Position numbers and translations under genes: made by a program
Shown here: positions 1-5,913 of the stretch, piece by piece
Position numbering within the stretch: the first letter of the stretch is position 1
Layout: each line of letters opens with the position of its first letter
From: Desulfobacteraceae bacterium
GTDB lineage: Bacteria; Desulfobacterota; Desulfobacteria; Desulfobacterales; SURF-15
Direction: 5' to 3'
Assembly (NCBI GenBank): GCA_003599475.1
Contig: QZKK01000193.1
Span: 1-11,192 of the forward strand
Length of the DNA: 11,192 nt
Notes under the pieces: generated by a model
Told to the model about the DNA's origin: nothing
What the model saw: only the letters and a program-made list of their open reading frames with translations
Database searches by the model: none

Positions 1-1040
1 ACCACATTGAACAGCAGCTCGCGAACCGATTGGAATATCAGCACCGCCACATCTTCCTGGAGTGGAACGGCTTCCGGATCGATCTCCATCTCGACGGATA
101 AAGCATAATTTTCCAGCATCCATCTCGCCAGCCACTTCATTGCCGCAGAGAGGCCTCTCTGATAGAGAATCTGCGGAGACAGCTCGGCAGTGAGGGAGCG
201 GGAGGTCTCGATCGATTGATCGAGCAGATCCAAGATACTTTCGATTGCTTTCTTTCGATCTTCTCTAGAGTGTTTGGATAGGATTTCCAGGTTGAACTTT
301 GCCGCTACGAGCAACTGCTGGAGATGGTCGTGAATCACATACGCCATACGCCGGCGTTCACGCTGCTCGGCCAGGGTCAGTTGCGAAGACAATCTTCGGA
401 GCTGTTCCGCCCGTTTTTTGATTTCGGCATAGCTTTCCGCAAGCTCTTCCGTACGTTGCCTGACGCGCAACTCCAGCTCGTCGTGTGCTCTTTGCAGCTT
501 CTCCTGTGCATCGATCTGCTGCAAAGCAAGGGATGCAATCGCTGCCAATTGACTGAGCAGCGCTTCATCTTCGGATGTAAAATCGCCGTCTCCCTTGTCC
601 GACAACATGATCAAACCGCTGACTCTGCCCTGCCGGTCGAACAGCCGGGCCCCCAGCAGCCCTCTCAGCGGCGGATGTGCTTCGGGCAGCCCCCACCATT
701 TGGGATGATGATGGAGTTCGAAATCCGTGAGGCGAATCGTCGAGACCTTATCGAGGAGATCCTGGTAGACGCCTCCCTTTTCGATCTTTAAAAGCTTTCC
801 ATGCCGTGAGGAGAGGCTTTCATCCAGTCCCGATATCGCCTCGATTCTGAAGCATCCATCCGTGTAACCATGCATCGATACTCCCGACCGGGCGCCGGTC
901 AGTTCGCGTGCCGCTTCTGTAACCCGCTGGAGGAGGCTGCCGGCGGATCTTTCCGCAAGCAGTTTTTCCGTCATGCGCACCAGGGTCTTCATCCGGGTAA
1001 CATATAGGGATCGTTCCATTTTCGGCTGTTCAAGATTCAT
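1..1040 (-). CDS. GAF-domain sensor histidine kinase (NarL-type), C-terminus cut by window edge
   Basis: Reading leftwards from ATG 1040, an open frame of 346 codons runs off the window start. Residues about 12-165 read as a GAF sensor domain. They are followed by a charged helical linker, likely coiled coil (about 165-228), and a HisKA_3 dimerisation domain with the motif RERRRMAYVIHDHLQQLL, whose H237 is the expected phospho-acceptor. The frame ends in VRELLFNVV, the start of the HATPase_c N-box (N345). This architecture is that of cytoplasmic NarL/DegS-type kinases, which pass phosphate to a LuxR-type response regulator; no membrane segment is seen in the visible part. The start is supported by GGAG six bases upstream; a GTG four codons earlier is possible but has a stop just before it. 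The signal and partner regulator are unknown, because the 3' side is missing. It is transcribed divergently from nikK, which alone does not prove that it regulates nickel genes. Confidence 0.9.
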   Translation of the reverse strand, partial: MNLEQPKMERSLYVTRMKTLVRMTEKLLAERSAGSLLQRVTEAARELTGARSGVSMHGYTDGCFRIEAISGLDESLSSRHGKLLKIEKGGVYQDLLDKVSTIRLTDFELHHHPKWWGLPEAHPPLRGLLGARLFDRQGRVSGLIMLSDKGDGDFTSEDEALLSQLAAIASLALQQIDAQEKLQRAHDELELRVRQRTEELAESYAEIKKRAEQLRRLSSQLTLAEQRERRRMAYVIHDHLQQLLVAAKFNLEILSKHSREDRKKAIESILDLLDQSIETSRSLTAELSPQILYQRGLSAAMKWLARWMLENYALSVEMEIDPEAVPLQEDVAVLIFQSVRELLFNV

Positions 1041-1160
1041 TGAAGACTCCACTCATTGAATGAACTACCCTGCCGCAAGAGGACGGGGTATCAAATTTCA
1101 CAATCTTTACGGGAACGACGGTATTGGTTATCAGGAATTTTGAAGAATGTCACTATTCAG

Positions 1161-1277
1161 TGGTCAAGACCGGAGCAGCGGAAACAGCAGCGCCGGCAAA
1201 TGAATCCCTTCTGTGATGAGGAAGCATCCCCGCATGCCTTCTTGACAACGGCAACCGGCGCTGCTAAAAGTAGACCA
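1161..1277 (+). promoter_or_regulatory. Candidate structured 5' leader RNA of nikKML (class unknown)
   Basis: A perfect 11-bp inverted repeat, AGCAGCGCCGG (1186-1196) and CCGGCGCTGCT (1255-1265), is enclosed by a second short pairing, TGGTC (1161-1165) with GACCA (1273-1277). Inside the 58-nt loop a further hairpin, GAAGCAT with ATGCCTTC (1221-1239, one bulge), is possible. A multi-stem fold followed about 50 nt later by a terminator-like hairpin directly before nikK is the usual plan of a metal- or cofactor-responsive riboswitch. I could not fit it to the cobalamin riboswitch or to the NiCo riboswitch as I remember them, so the class is unassigned. The pairings are seen; the regulatory role is inferred. 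Confidence 0.35.
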
Positions 1278-1320
1278 ATACGAGGCTGAAGCCCCGGCGC
1301 AGACGATTTTTCTTTAAAGC

Positions 1321-1375
1321 GAAGACCACGATGAAGCGGTATCAAGAAGATACGCGGGATCGTGGTTTTTATTTT
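1321..1375 (+). terminator. Intrinsic-terminator-like hairpin just upstream of nikK (possible attenuator)
   Basis: A perfect 8-bp stem, ACCACGAT (1325-1332) with ATCGTGGT (1359-1366), can extend outward by weak A-U and G-U pairs. It contains an inner stem GCG-TATC (1336-1343, one bulged G) pairing with GATA-CGC (1349-1355). It is followed at once by TTTTTATTTT (1366-1375). The nikK Shine-Dalgarno begins at 1376, so termination here would silence the operon. The position argues for a regulated attenuator rather than the end of an upstream gene, because no plus-strand gene precedes it. Confidence 0.6.
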
Positions 1376-1388
1376 GGGAGGAGGCTTC

Positions 1389-2165
1389 ATGGAAAAAACA
1401 GTCCGGATCTCGATCTTTTTCGTTCTCGTTGTGATCTCCTGTCCTGCATTCGCCCACTTCGGAATGGTCATCCCTTCGGACAACATGGTCATGCAAAACG
1501 ATCCGCGCTCGGTGAGCCTGCTGATCTCCTTCAGCCACCCGATGGAAGCGGTCGGCATGGCGCTTTCCAAACCGAAAGTCTTCGGCGTCCGGGCAAACGG
1601 TAAAAATGAGAATCTGCTCGGCTCGATAAAACCTGCCGAGGTCATGGGGCATCCGGCCTGGCGGATCGAATATCCGATCCGGCGGCCCGGGGTTTATATG
1701 TTCCACATGGAACCCCAGCCCTATTGGGAGCCGGCAGAGGATGTCTTTATCGTCCACTATACCAAGACGGTTGTGACCGCTTTCGGAGACGATGAGGGTT
1801 GGGACGAGGAGATCGGGCTAAAAACCGAAATCGTGCCGCTTTCAAAGCCTTACGGCCTCTATACGGGGAATGTATTCCAGGGGGTCGTCAAGCTCGACGG
1901 CAAACCGGTGCCGTTTGCCGAAGTCGAGGTCGAATACGACAACCGGGACGGCAAGGCCCGGGCTCCGACCGATTATATGGTCACCCAAACGATCAAGGCC
2001 GATCAGAACGGAGTCTTCACCTATGCGGCGCCCAGATCGGGATGGTGGGGGTTTGCCGCATTGAACGAAGCCGACTTTACACTGAAATCTGCATCGGGCG
2101 AAGAAAAAGGCGTTGAACTCGGCGCCGTCTTGTGGGTGCACTTCGAACCGTGGCAGGAGAAATAA
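1389..2165 (+). CDS. nikK: NikK-like periplasmic DUF4198 protein of a nickel/cobalt importer
   Basis: This 258-residue protein has a clear Sec signal peptide (residues 1-22, cleavage after AFA). The mature protein starts [12 protein letters not shown], a beginning typical of DUF4198 proteins encoded beside NikM. Known family role: an extracytoplasmic accessory subunit of ECF-type nickel uptake systems (NikKMLQO organisation), where NikK and NikL are found instead of NikN. The exposed N-terminal histidine and the His-containing motif MFHMEP suit a metal-handling role (inference). ATG 1389 was chosen because GGGAGGAGG lies just upstream and the signal peptide follows directly; an in-frame GTG at 1362 falls inside the terminator hairpin and is unlikely. 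It is first in a three-gene operon with nikM and nikL, preceded by a structured leader that probably controls it. Confidence 0.8.
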   Translation: MEKTVRISIFFVLVVISCPAFAHFGMVIPSDNMVMQNDPRSVSLLISFSHPMEAVGMALSKPKVFGVRANGKNENLLGSIKPAEVMGHPAWRIEYPIRRPGVYMFHMEPQPYWEPAEDVFIVHYTKTVVTAFGDDEGWDEEIGLKTEIVPLSKPYGLYTGNVFQGVVKLDGKPVPFAEVEVEYDNRDGKARAPTDYMVTQTIKADQNGVFTYAAPRSGWWGFAALNEADFTLKSASGEEKGVELGAVLWVHFEPWQEK

Positions 2166-2180
2166 TTCCCGCCTGCGGGG

Positions 2181-2222
2181 AAATCCGAAACACGAAATTC
2201 GAAATCCGAAACAAAAATCAAA
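2181..2222. repeat. Heptad direct-repeat tract A (unit near AAATCCG), 3' of nikK
   Basis: Six consecutive 7-mers can be read in phase: AAATCCG, AAACACG, AAATTCG, AAATCCG, AAACAAA, AATCAAA. The tract starts 15 nt after the nikK stop and fills half of the nikK-nikM gap. Just before it, TTCCCGC-CT-GCGGGGAA (2166-2182) could form a small hairpin. Confidence 0.7.
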
Positions 2223-2239
2223 TGAAAAAATTCGGATTT
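2202..2239 (+). other. Inverted repeat ahead of the nikM ribosome binding site
   Basis: AAATCCGAA (2202-2210), the fourth heptad of tract A, is perfectly complementary to TTCGGATTT (2231-2239), giving a 9-bp stem with a 20-nt loop. It ends one base before the AGGA (2240-2243) that serves nikM, so it may affect initiation or protect the downstream message. There is no U-run, so it is not a terminator. Function is inferred only from position. Confidence 0.4.
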
Positions 2240-2249
2240 AGGATCGCTT

Positions 2250-2888
2250 ATGCACATTTCAGAAGGCGTACTCTCCGGCCCGGTCCTGCTGTCCGGCATG
2301 GCATTGACGGCAGCCGGAACCGCTGTCGGCCTGAAAAAACTCGATTATGACAGGATCGCACGGGCGGGGATGCTGTCGGCCGCCTTCTTTGTTGCATCCC
2401 TGATTCATGTGCCCATCGGGCCTGCCAGCGTGCATCTGATCTTAAACGGCGTCGTCGGGCTCCTGCTGGGATGGGGGGCGGTGCCTGCCATAGGGGTCGC
2501 ACTCCTGCTCCAGGGGGTGATCTTTCAGTTCGGAGGACTGACCACACTCGGTGTCAACACCGTCATCATGGCGTTGCCCGCGGTCGTTTGCCACTACCTC
2601 TTCAAGCCGCTGCTGTGGAAGAAGCCTGCCATCGCCTTCGGGGCTGCATTTGCCTGCGGGTCGCTTTCGGTACTGCTCGGGACCGTCATCGCGGGCCTTT
2701 CGCTGATATTTACCGAAGAAAATTTCTTCGAGATCGCGCTCATCTTGGCAGGCGCCCATCTGCCGGTGATCGTGATCGAGGGGTTCATCACCGCCTTCAG
2801 TATCGGATTCATCCGGAAGGTGCAGCCCGAAATGCTTCCAGGCTATTCAGAATCGATGCAGCACCGACTCCGGGGAAAGGAAGAATGA
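2250..2888 (+). CDS. nikM: NikM/CbiM-family membrane substrate-binding subunit of an ECF nickel/cobalt importer
   Basis: This 212-residue integral membrane protein begins MHISEGVLSGPVLL, the hallmark of CbiM/NikM, where the free N-terminus and His2 take part in metal binding. The conserved segment IHVPIGPASVHLILNG (residues 52-67) carries the other family histidines (H53 and H62), one of which should complete the metal site. Several hydrophobic helices follow through about residue 190. The family is the substrate-specific S-component of group I ECF transporters for Ni2+ or Co2+. It needs a T-component (NikQ) and an ATPase (NikO) for transport; neither is in this window. At about 210 residues it is close to NikM length and shorter than many CbiM proteins, and with NikK and NikL beside it nickel is the favoured ion (inference). 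AGGA lies six bases before ATG 2250; the nikL start follows one base after the stop codon. Confidence 0.9.
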   Translation: MHISEGVLSGPVLLSGMALTAAGTAVGLKKLDYDRIARAGMLSAAFFVASLIHVPIGPASVHLILNGVVGLLLGWGAVPAIGVALLLQGVIFQFGGLTTLGVNTVIMALPAVVCHYLFKPLLWKKPAIAFGAAFACGSLSVLLGTVIAGLSLIFTEENFFEIALILAGAHLPVIVIEGFITAFSIGFIRKVQPEMLPGYSESMQHRLRGKEE

Positions 2889-2889
2889 A

Positions 2890-3531
2890 GTGATGCGTCA
2901 TGCTATGATCGCAGCCGCTCTCTGGATCTGCCTGTTTTGGGCTGCTCCTCTGCGCGCTCACAATGCGACTATTTTCGCGTGGGTGGAAGGGGAGACGGTC
3001 CATACCGAAAGCAAGTTCAGCGGCGGAAGGAAAGCAAGGAATGCAGCGGTTGAAGTCTACGATTCCGAAGGTACCAAGCTCCTCGAAGGAAAAACCGATG
3101 AAAACGGAGAGTTTTCGTTTCGTATTCCCCGGAAAACCGAATTGAAACTGGTCCTTATCGCCGGCATGGGGCATCAGGCCGAATGGACCGTTCCGCTCGA
3201 TGAGATTTCCCCGGGCGCCTCAGCGGCCGGTTCTTCCGGGACCGGTCCGGATAGCCGGCCGGCAAAGGAGAAGGATCGTTCAGGACCGATGGTGCAGTCC
3301 GGCCCGTCGGTGCAGGAGATCCGGTCGGCGGTCGAAGAGGCGGTAGACCAAAAACTTGCTCCGGTCATCAGACTGCTGATCGAATCCCGGAAGCAGGGGC
3401 CTTCGTTTTCGGAGATCGTCGGCGGGATCGGCTACATCGTCGGGCTGGTCGGCCTTGCCGCATATCTTCATTGCCGAAAAAAGGAAAAAAACGGTGATTC
3501 TCGCACGGAGGCGCAGAGACGCAGAGAATAA
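2890..3531 (+). CDS. nikL: NikL-like extracytoplasmic accessory protein with C-terminal membrane anchor
   Basis: This protein of about 213 residues has an N-terminal signal peptide (cleavage near LRA, giving a mature protein that starts HNATIF). A carboxypeptidase-regulatory-like beta domain follows (about 25-106), with YDSEGTKLLEGKTDENGEFSF in the middle. Then come a Ser/Pro/Gly-rich linker (about 108-135), a helical segment (about 139-167) and one membrane helix (about 176-193) before a basic tail. This is the layout of NikL proteins encoded after NikM. The role is accessory to nickel uptake; mechanism unknown. Start: GTG 2890 has GGAAG at good spacing, and ATG 2893 is an equally readable alternative one codon later. 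The last residues, TEAQRRRE, are encoded by a repeated sequence (see 3507-3529), so the natural C-terminus may have been altered by repeat insertion. Confidence 0.7.
   Translation: MMRHAMIAAALWICLFWAAPLRAHNATIFAWVEGETVHTESKFSGGRKARNAAVEVYDSEGTKLLEGKTDENGEFSFRIPRKTELKLVLIAGMGHQAEWTVPLDEISPGASAAGSSGTGPDSRPAKEKDRSGPMVQSGPSVQEIRSAVEEAVDQKLAPVIRLLIESRKQGPSFSEIVGGIGYIVGLVGLAAYLHCRKKEKNGDSRTEAQRRRE
3507..3529. repeat. Short GGCGCAGAGACGCAGAG-type repeat overlapping the nikL 3' end
   Basis: The sequence GGAGGCGCAGAGACGCAGAG contains two copies of CGCAGAGA with an 8-bp period. Very similar strings occur as dispersed intergenic repeats in many anaerobic bacterial genomes (recollection, not searched). 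Here the repeat is translated as the last residues of NikL. Confidence 0.45.
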
Positions 3532-3599
3532 AAAGATCAGCATATCATGAGCTTAGGAAGCGTTATAAACCTGTTCCTTGAAGGATTCCGGTATTCGTC

Positions 3600-3638
3600 A
3601 AATCAAAATCCAAAATCTAAAATCTGAAATCTAAAATT
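3600..3638. repeat. Heptad direct-repeat tract B (unit AATCTAA), overlapping the cooT stop
   Basis: In-phase 7-mers AATCCAA, AATCTAA, AATCTGA, AATCTAA run from 3607 to 3634, with degenerate copies on both sides. The cooT stop codon (3631-3633) lies inside the tract, so the last residues of CooT and its stop come from the repeat. The tract occupies the convergent gap between nikL and cooT. No hairpin terminator was found there for either gene. Confidence 0.7.
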
Positions 3639-3834
3639 CTTCTGCCTGTTCCTCAAACACGATCCGGTGATTGACAAGATTCATGATCCGGATCCTGCCC
3701 TTGACGATCTTCTGGTCTCCGTAGATGTTTTTCAGAAGAAAACTTCCATTTTCCTGAGGCTCGACCAGATCCACCGTTTCCAGGATCAACTCCTCATTTC
3801 CATTTCTATAGAAATATGCGTTCGCTTCACACAT
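3631..3834 (-). CDS. cooT: CooT-family small nickel-binding protein
   Basis: This 67-residue protein begins MCEANAYFYRNG and contains DLVEPQENGSFLLKNIYGDQKIVKGRI, the pattern of the CooT family (about 65-70 residues, SH3-like beta barrel). In Rhodospirillum rubrum CooT, a homodimer binds one Ni(II) through Cys2 and takes part in CO dehydrogenase maturation; Cys2 is present here. Its AAGGAG lies inside the end of the DUF3842 gene, and the two frames overlap by 8 nt (ATGTGTGA), so translation is probably coupled. With nikKML converging on it, a role in nickel delivery is a reasonable inference. Whether the client is CO dehydrogenase, a hydrogenase or another enzyme cannot be told, since none is in the window. 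Confidence 0.85.
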   Translation of the reverse strand: MCEANAYFYRNGNEELILETVDLVEPQENGSFLLKNIYGDQKIVKGRIRIMNLVNHRIVFEEQAEEF

Positions 3835-4258
3835 CGGAAACGATCTCCTTCAATTTTCCTTCGATGATTTTTTTAATCAGATGGGGCAGGGGTTCGGAAA
3901 GCACTCCCACCAAAACAACCCGCTCCTGAGTCAGCGGAAGCAGAATCTTTGTGGCCGCACTCGAAGTGATTGCCTCGGCCATCCGGGGGGTGACCTCTCC
4001 AAGCATTGCATTTGCCCAGGTGATGCCGATGGGACCGATGATGAGATCGGTTTCCCTTACCGTTCGAACGATGGCGTTTTCACCCGAAGCCCCCCGGTTG
4101 GCGCCGGCCTTCATCATCTGAGAGGTGGCAACCGCATTCGTTGCAAGGGCCACGATTTCGACCGATTCTCCGAAAGACTCTTTCAGGTGTTTGATTACCT
4201 GAGCCCCGATTCCGCCCCCCTGCCCGTCGATGACACAGATCCGCTTTTTCAATCCCAT
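3827..4258 (-). CDS. DUF3842 family protein, possible nucleotide-binding Rossmann-like fold
   Basis: This protein of about 143 residues reads KKRICVIDGQGGGIG near its start, then EIVALATNAVATSQMMKAGANRGASGENAIV and a central IIGPIGITWANAMLGEVTP, all characteristic of DUF3842. The glycine-rich DGQGGGIG (residues 11-18) after a first beta strand resembles a dinucleotide- or nucleotide-binding loop; no activity is established. Start choice: the frame is open back to 4327, but that would overlap the ferredoxin gene and add residues foreign to the family. GGAGGTGA (4265-4258) serves either ATG 4258, which is only two bases from GGAGG, or TTG 4252, which has better spacing and gives the family-like start MKKRICVIDG. 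ATG 4258 is annotated. It sits between ferredoxin and cooT and overlaps cooT by 8 nt, which suggests a shared task. Confidence 0.82.
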   Translation of the reverse strand: MGLKKRICVIDGQGGGIGAQVIKHLKESFGESVEIVALATNAVATSQMMKAGANRGASGENAIVRTVRETDLIIGPIGITWANAMLGEVTPRMAEAITSSAATKILLPLTQERVVLVGVLSEPLPHLIKKIIEGKLKEIVSDV

Positions 4259-4296
4259 CACCTCCGGAGCGCCTTCCTCACCTGTATACCACCCTT

Positions 4297-4488
4297 TTAC
4301 TCCCAATAGATGCACTGCATGGGGCACTCCGCCATCGCCTCTTCGATCCGATCTTCCGGTCCGCCTTCCGGTTTGATCACGCAGGCCTTTTCGGCCTCTT
4401 CATCCAAATCGAAGACCTCCGGACAGATGTCGTGGCAGCTTCCGCAGCCGATGCATTCCTCACGATCGATACAGACTCTTTTACCCAT
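4297..4488 (-). CDS. Small [4Fe-4S] ferredoxin
   Basis: This 63-residue protein has CIGCGSCHDICPEVF near the start (C12, C15, C18, C22P) and AECPMQC at the end (C55P). Spacing fits single-cluster Desulfovibrio-type ferredoxins, where C12, C15, C18 and C55 would hold one [4Fe-4S] cluster. C22 remains as an extra cysteine that in some relatives forms a disulfide with a central cysteine (here perhaps C36). Role: low-potential one-electron carrier in the cytoplasm; the redox partner is unknown. AGGA lies seven bases upstream of ATG 4488. Its stop lies 38 bases before the DUF3842 start, so ferredoxin, DUF3842 and cooT are probably one transcript. This hints that the nickel-linked process needs electrons, which is inference. 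Confidence 0.9.
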   Translation of the reverse strand: MGKRVCIDREECIGCGSCHDICPEVFDLDEEAEKACVIKPEGGPEDRIEEAMAECPMQCIYWE

Positions 4489-4504
4489 TGAAGTATCCTA
4501 ACCA

Positions 4505-4558
4505 CCGGACAAGTCTGAAGGAAACAGGTTTAGAGATACTGTGGGATGTCTTGTCCGG
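4505..4558 (-). other. 9-bp inverted repeat upstream of the ferredoxin gene
   Basis: CCGGACAAG (4505-4513) and CTTGTCCGG (4550-4558) are perfect reverse complements separated by 36 nt. They lie 17-70 bases upstream of the ferredoxin start and downstream of the DUF362 stop. They could form a hairpin in a DUF362-to-ferredoxin transcript or act as an operator. No U-run follows, so simple termination is unlikely. Confidence 0.4.
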
Positions 4559-4559
4559 C

Positions 4560-4594
4560 AAATTCGAAATCCGAAGCAGGAAATTCGAAACAAA
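4560..4594. repeat. Heptad direct-repeat tract C (unit AAATTCG), 3' of the DUF362 gene
   Basis: In-phase 7-mers AAATTCG, AAATCCG, AAGCAGG, AAATTCG, AAACAAA are clear from 4560 to 4594, and a degenerate A-rich continuation reaches about 4622. The unit is nearly the same as in tract A. It begins about 20 nt after the DUF362 stop and abuts the inverted repeat at 4505-4558. Confidence 0.7.
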
Positions 4595-4642
4595 TCATAA
4601 TCCCAAAATCTCAATGACAAAAACAACAGCACACTTTCATGG

Positions 4643-5635
4643 TCATCGAAGCAGAAGCAGTTCGTTCTCCGCTCGGATGCCTATTTTGTGCCTGACTGCC
4701 GTTCGGATCTGGGGAAGGCCCCAGGGATCCCCGGTCAGATGGTTGACGGCTGCATAGTTTTGCAGCAGTTTCACTCCCTGGACGTCGATTGCCACCGGAT
4801 CACCGGATGCCAGAACGACTCCGGGATGCACGGCAAGGCCGACGGCCGGCCCCCCGCTGACAAAGGAAATCCGACCGTCCATGACAATCAGATCGGGCCG
4901 GATGGGTTTGCTCATCTCGACGGCTCGCTGCGAAACGAACATGTTGTTGTCGGCATGCAGCTTGAAGCGGTCAAAGAGGTGCGTGAGGCCCACGACCAGC
5001 TTGAGGCTCATGGAAAAGCCCGCCAGGTAGTGCGTCTTCATGGTCGGAAGATAAACGATCTTATCGAATTCTTCCAACTGTTTCGGATACGCAATTTCAT
5101 CCAGAAACTCTCCATTGATTGCGACATCGGCATACTCCGCCCGATCCAGGTCCAACAACGGAATCCCCATTTCGGACATCTTGACGGAAAGTCCGACTTT
5201 TCCGAAGACTTTTTCGCTCGGCACCCATGGCCGGCCGGATCCTTCGGCCACCGATATCTTCGTAAATCCGTGCTCCCTGAGCAGACCGATCACTGCGGCC
5301 AGAAAATCGAGCGAGGTCGATCCCGGCGGCGGATCGTCGCTGTTGAAGTTCGGTTTGATCAAGATCCGATCCTGGCCGGTGAAGGCCTTTTGAAATCCGC
5401 CGATCCGATCGACCGCCTTTTGAATGTCGGCCCTGATGTCCGGCCCCGCAACAACGAAAGAGACCAGCGCCTTTCCGTCTTTTGTGTAGGGGTTTGCCCT
5501 CAGGTGGCGAAGATTCATTTTTCCGACGACCTTTTTGCTGGAAAGCAGAGGGTAATCCTTCGGACGAATCTCCGCCAGATGGGCCTGATATGCCTCCCTG
5601 TGGAAGTTCACTTCTTCAGGTTTGAACTCCATCAT
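4643..5635 (-). CDS. DUF362 domain-containing protein
   Basis: This 330-residue protein carries DUF362 landmarks in order: ILIKPNFNSDDPPPGST (KPN at 94-96), a conserved KTHYLAGFSMSLKLVVGL, VMDGRISFVSGGPAVG and, near the end, VVLASGDPVAIDVQGVKLL with its Asp pair. DUF362 proteins are common in anaerobes, often fused or linked to ferredoxins; the biochemical function is not established. There is no built-in ferredoxin domain here, and a separate ferredoxin is the next gene downstream. No signal peptide is seen, so it is probably cytoplasmic. The start ATG 5635 (MMEFKPEEV) has GGGAGG six to seven bases upstream; the frame is open to 5719, but the extra residues are Arg/Pro-rich and unlike the family. 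A sigma70-like promoter lies about 90 bp upstream. Confidence 0.85.
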   Translation of the reverse strand: MMEFKPEEVNFHREAYQAHLAEIRPKDYPLLSSKKVVGKMNLRHLRANPYTKDGKALVSFVVAGPDIRADIQKAVDRIGGFQKAFTGQDRILIKPNFNSDDPPPGSTSLDFLAAVIGLLREHGFTKISVAEGSGRPWVPSEKVFGKVGLSVKMSEMGIPLLDLDRAEYADVAINGEFLDEIAYPKQLEEFDKIVYLPTMKTHYLAGFSMSLKLVVGLTHLFDRFKLHADNNMFVSQRAVEMSKPIRPDLIVMDGRISFVSGGPAVGLAVHPGVVLASGDPVAIDVQGVKLLQNYAAVNHLTGDPWGLPQIRTAVRHKIGIRAENELLLLR

Positions 5636-5725
5636 CTTTAACCTCCCATTCGATTCGATTTTAAGATGCCGCCGCTGTCCGGCGCTGTCCGGGGGGCGGA
5701 TGGAAATGAATCGGCACACGACCGA

Positions 5726-5756
5726 ATTATTAGGGTTTTAAAGGGCAAGGTGTCAA
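5726..5756 (-). promoter_or_regulatory. Candidate sigma70 promoter for the DUF362 gene
   Basis: On the minus strand, TTGACA (5756-5751) is a perfect -35 box. It is followed after 18-19 bases by TAATAAT (5732-5726), of which AATAAT matches the -10 consensus in five of six positions. Transcription would start near 5720 and leave a leader of about 85 nt before ATG 5635. Spacing is slightly long but acceptable. Confidence 0.6.
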
Positions 5757-5840
5757 GGACAAACTCTTGCGGGACCTTCCGTTTCGCTTCGAAGGGCGAA
5801 TGGGTAGGGAAAGATTTCACCTTGTTAGAAACTTCAAAGT

Positions 5841-5872
5841 GTTCAGTGTTCAGCGTTCAGTGTTCAGCGTTC
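5841..5872. repeat. Heptad direct-repeat tract D (unit GTTCAGT/C)
   Basis: Four exact-period copies run in phase, GTTCAGT, GTTCAGC, GTTCAGT, GTTCAGC, plus a partial GTTC. The same unit in inverse orientation (CTGAACA) forms tract G at 8963-8986, so the two tracts bracket the ATPase and both permease genes. Confidence 0.85.
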
Positions 5873-5913
5873 TTCTCTTCAGTTTCTGATTGATCAAACG
5901 GGCCGCTTCAGCC

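Larger units (their letters stand above)
1041..1388. other. Divergent intergenic spacer between the kinase and nikK
   Basis: This 348-bp spacer has no convincing gene; the short frames in it lack ribosome binding sites and family features. The left part must hold the kinase promoter, but no clear -35/-10 pair was found on either strand. The right part (1161-1375) is rich in inverted repeats and is annotated separately as a candidate structured leader with a terminator hairpin. Small palindromes at 1053-1061 (CATTGAATG) and 1151-1162 (CACT-ATTC-AGTG) could be protein-binding sites, but they match no operator I recognise. Confidence 0.5.

Noticed and set aside
1161..1300. Cobalamin riboswitch upstream of the nickel/cobalt importer
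   Set aside because: Strings such as CAAATGAATCC and TCCCCGCATG faintly recall the conserved core, but the GCCACTG box, the CCCGCNACTGT segment and the B12 box are not present in order.
1157..1757. Two overlapping minus-strand frames opposite nikK
   Set aside because: They lie opposite a well-supported signal-peptide protein and have no ribosome binding site or family similarity that I recognise.
4688..5641. Plus-strand frame of 317 codons antisense to DUF362
   Set aside because: The minus-strand DUF362 frame carries the family motifs, promoter and Shine-Dalgarno; the plus frame has none.
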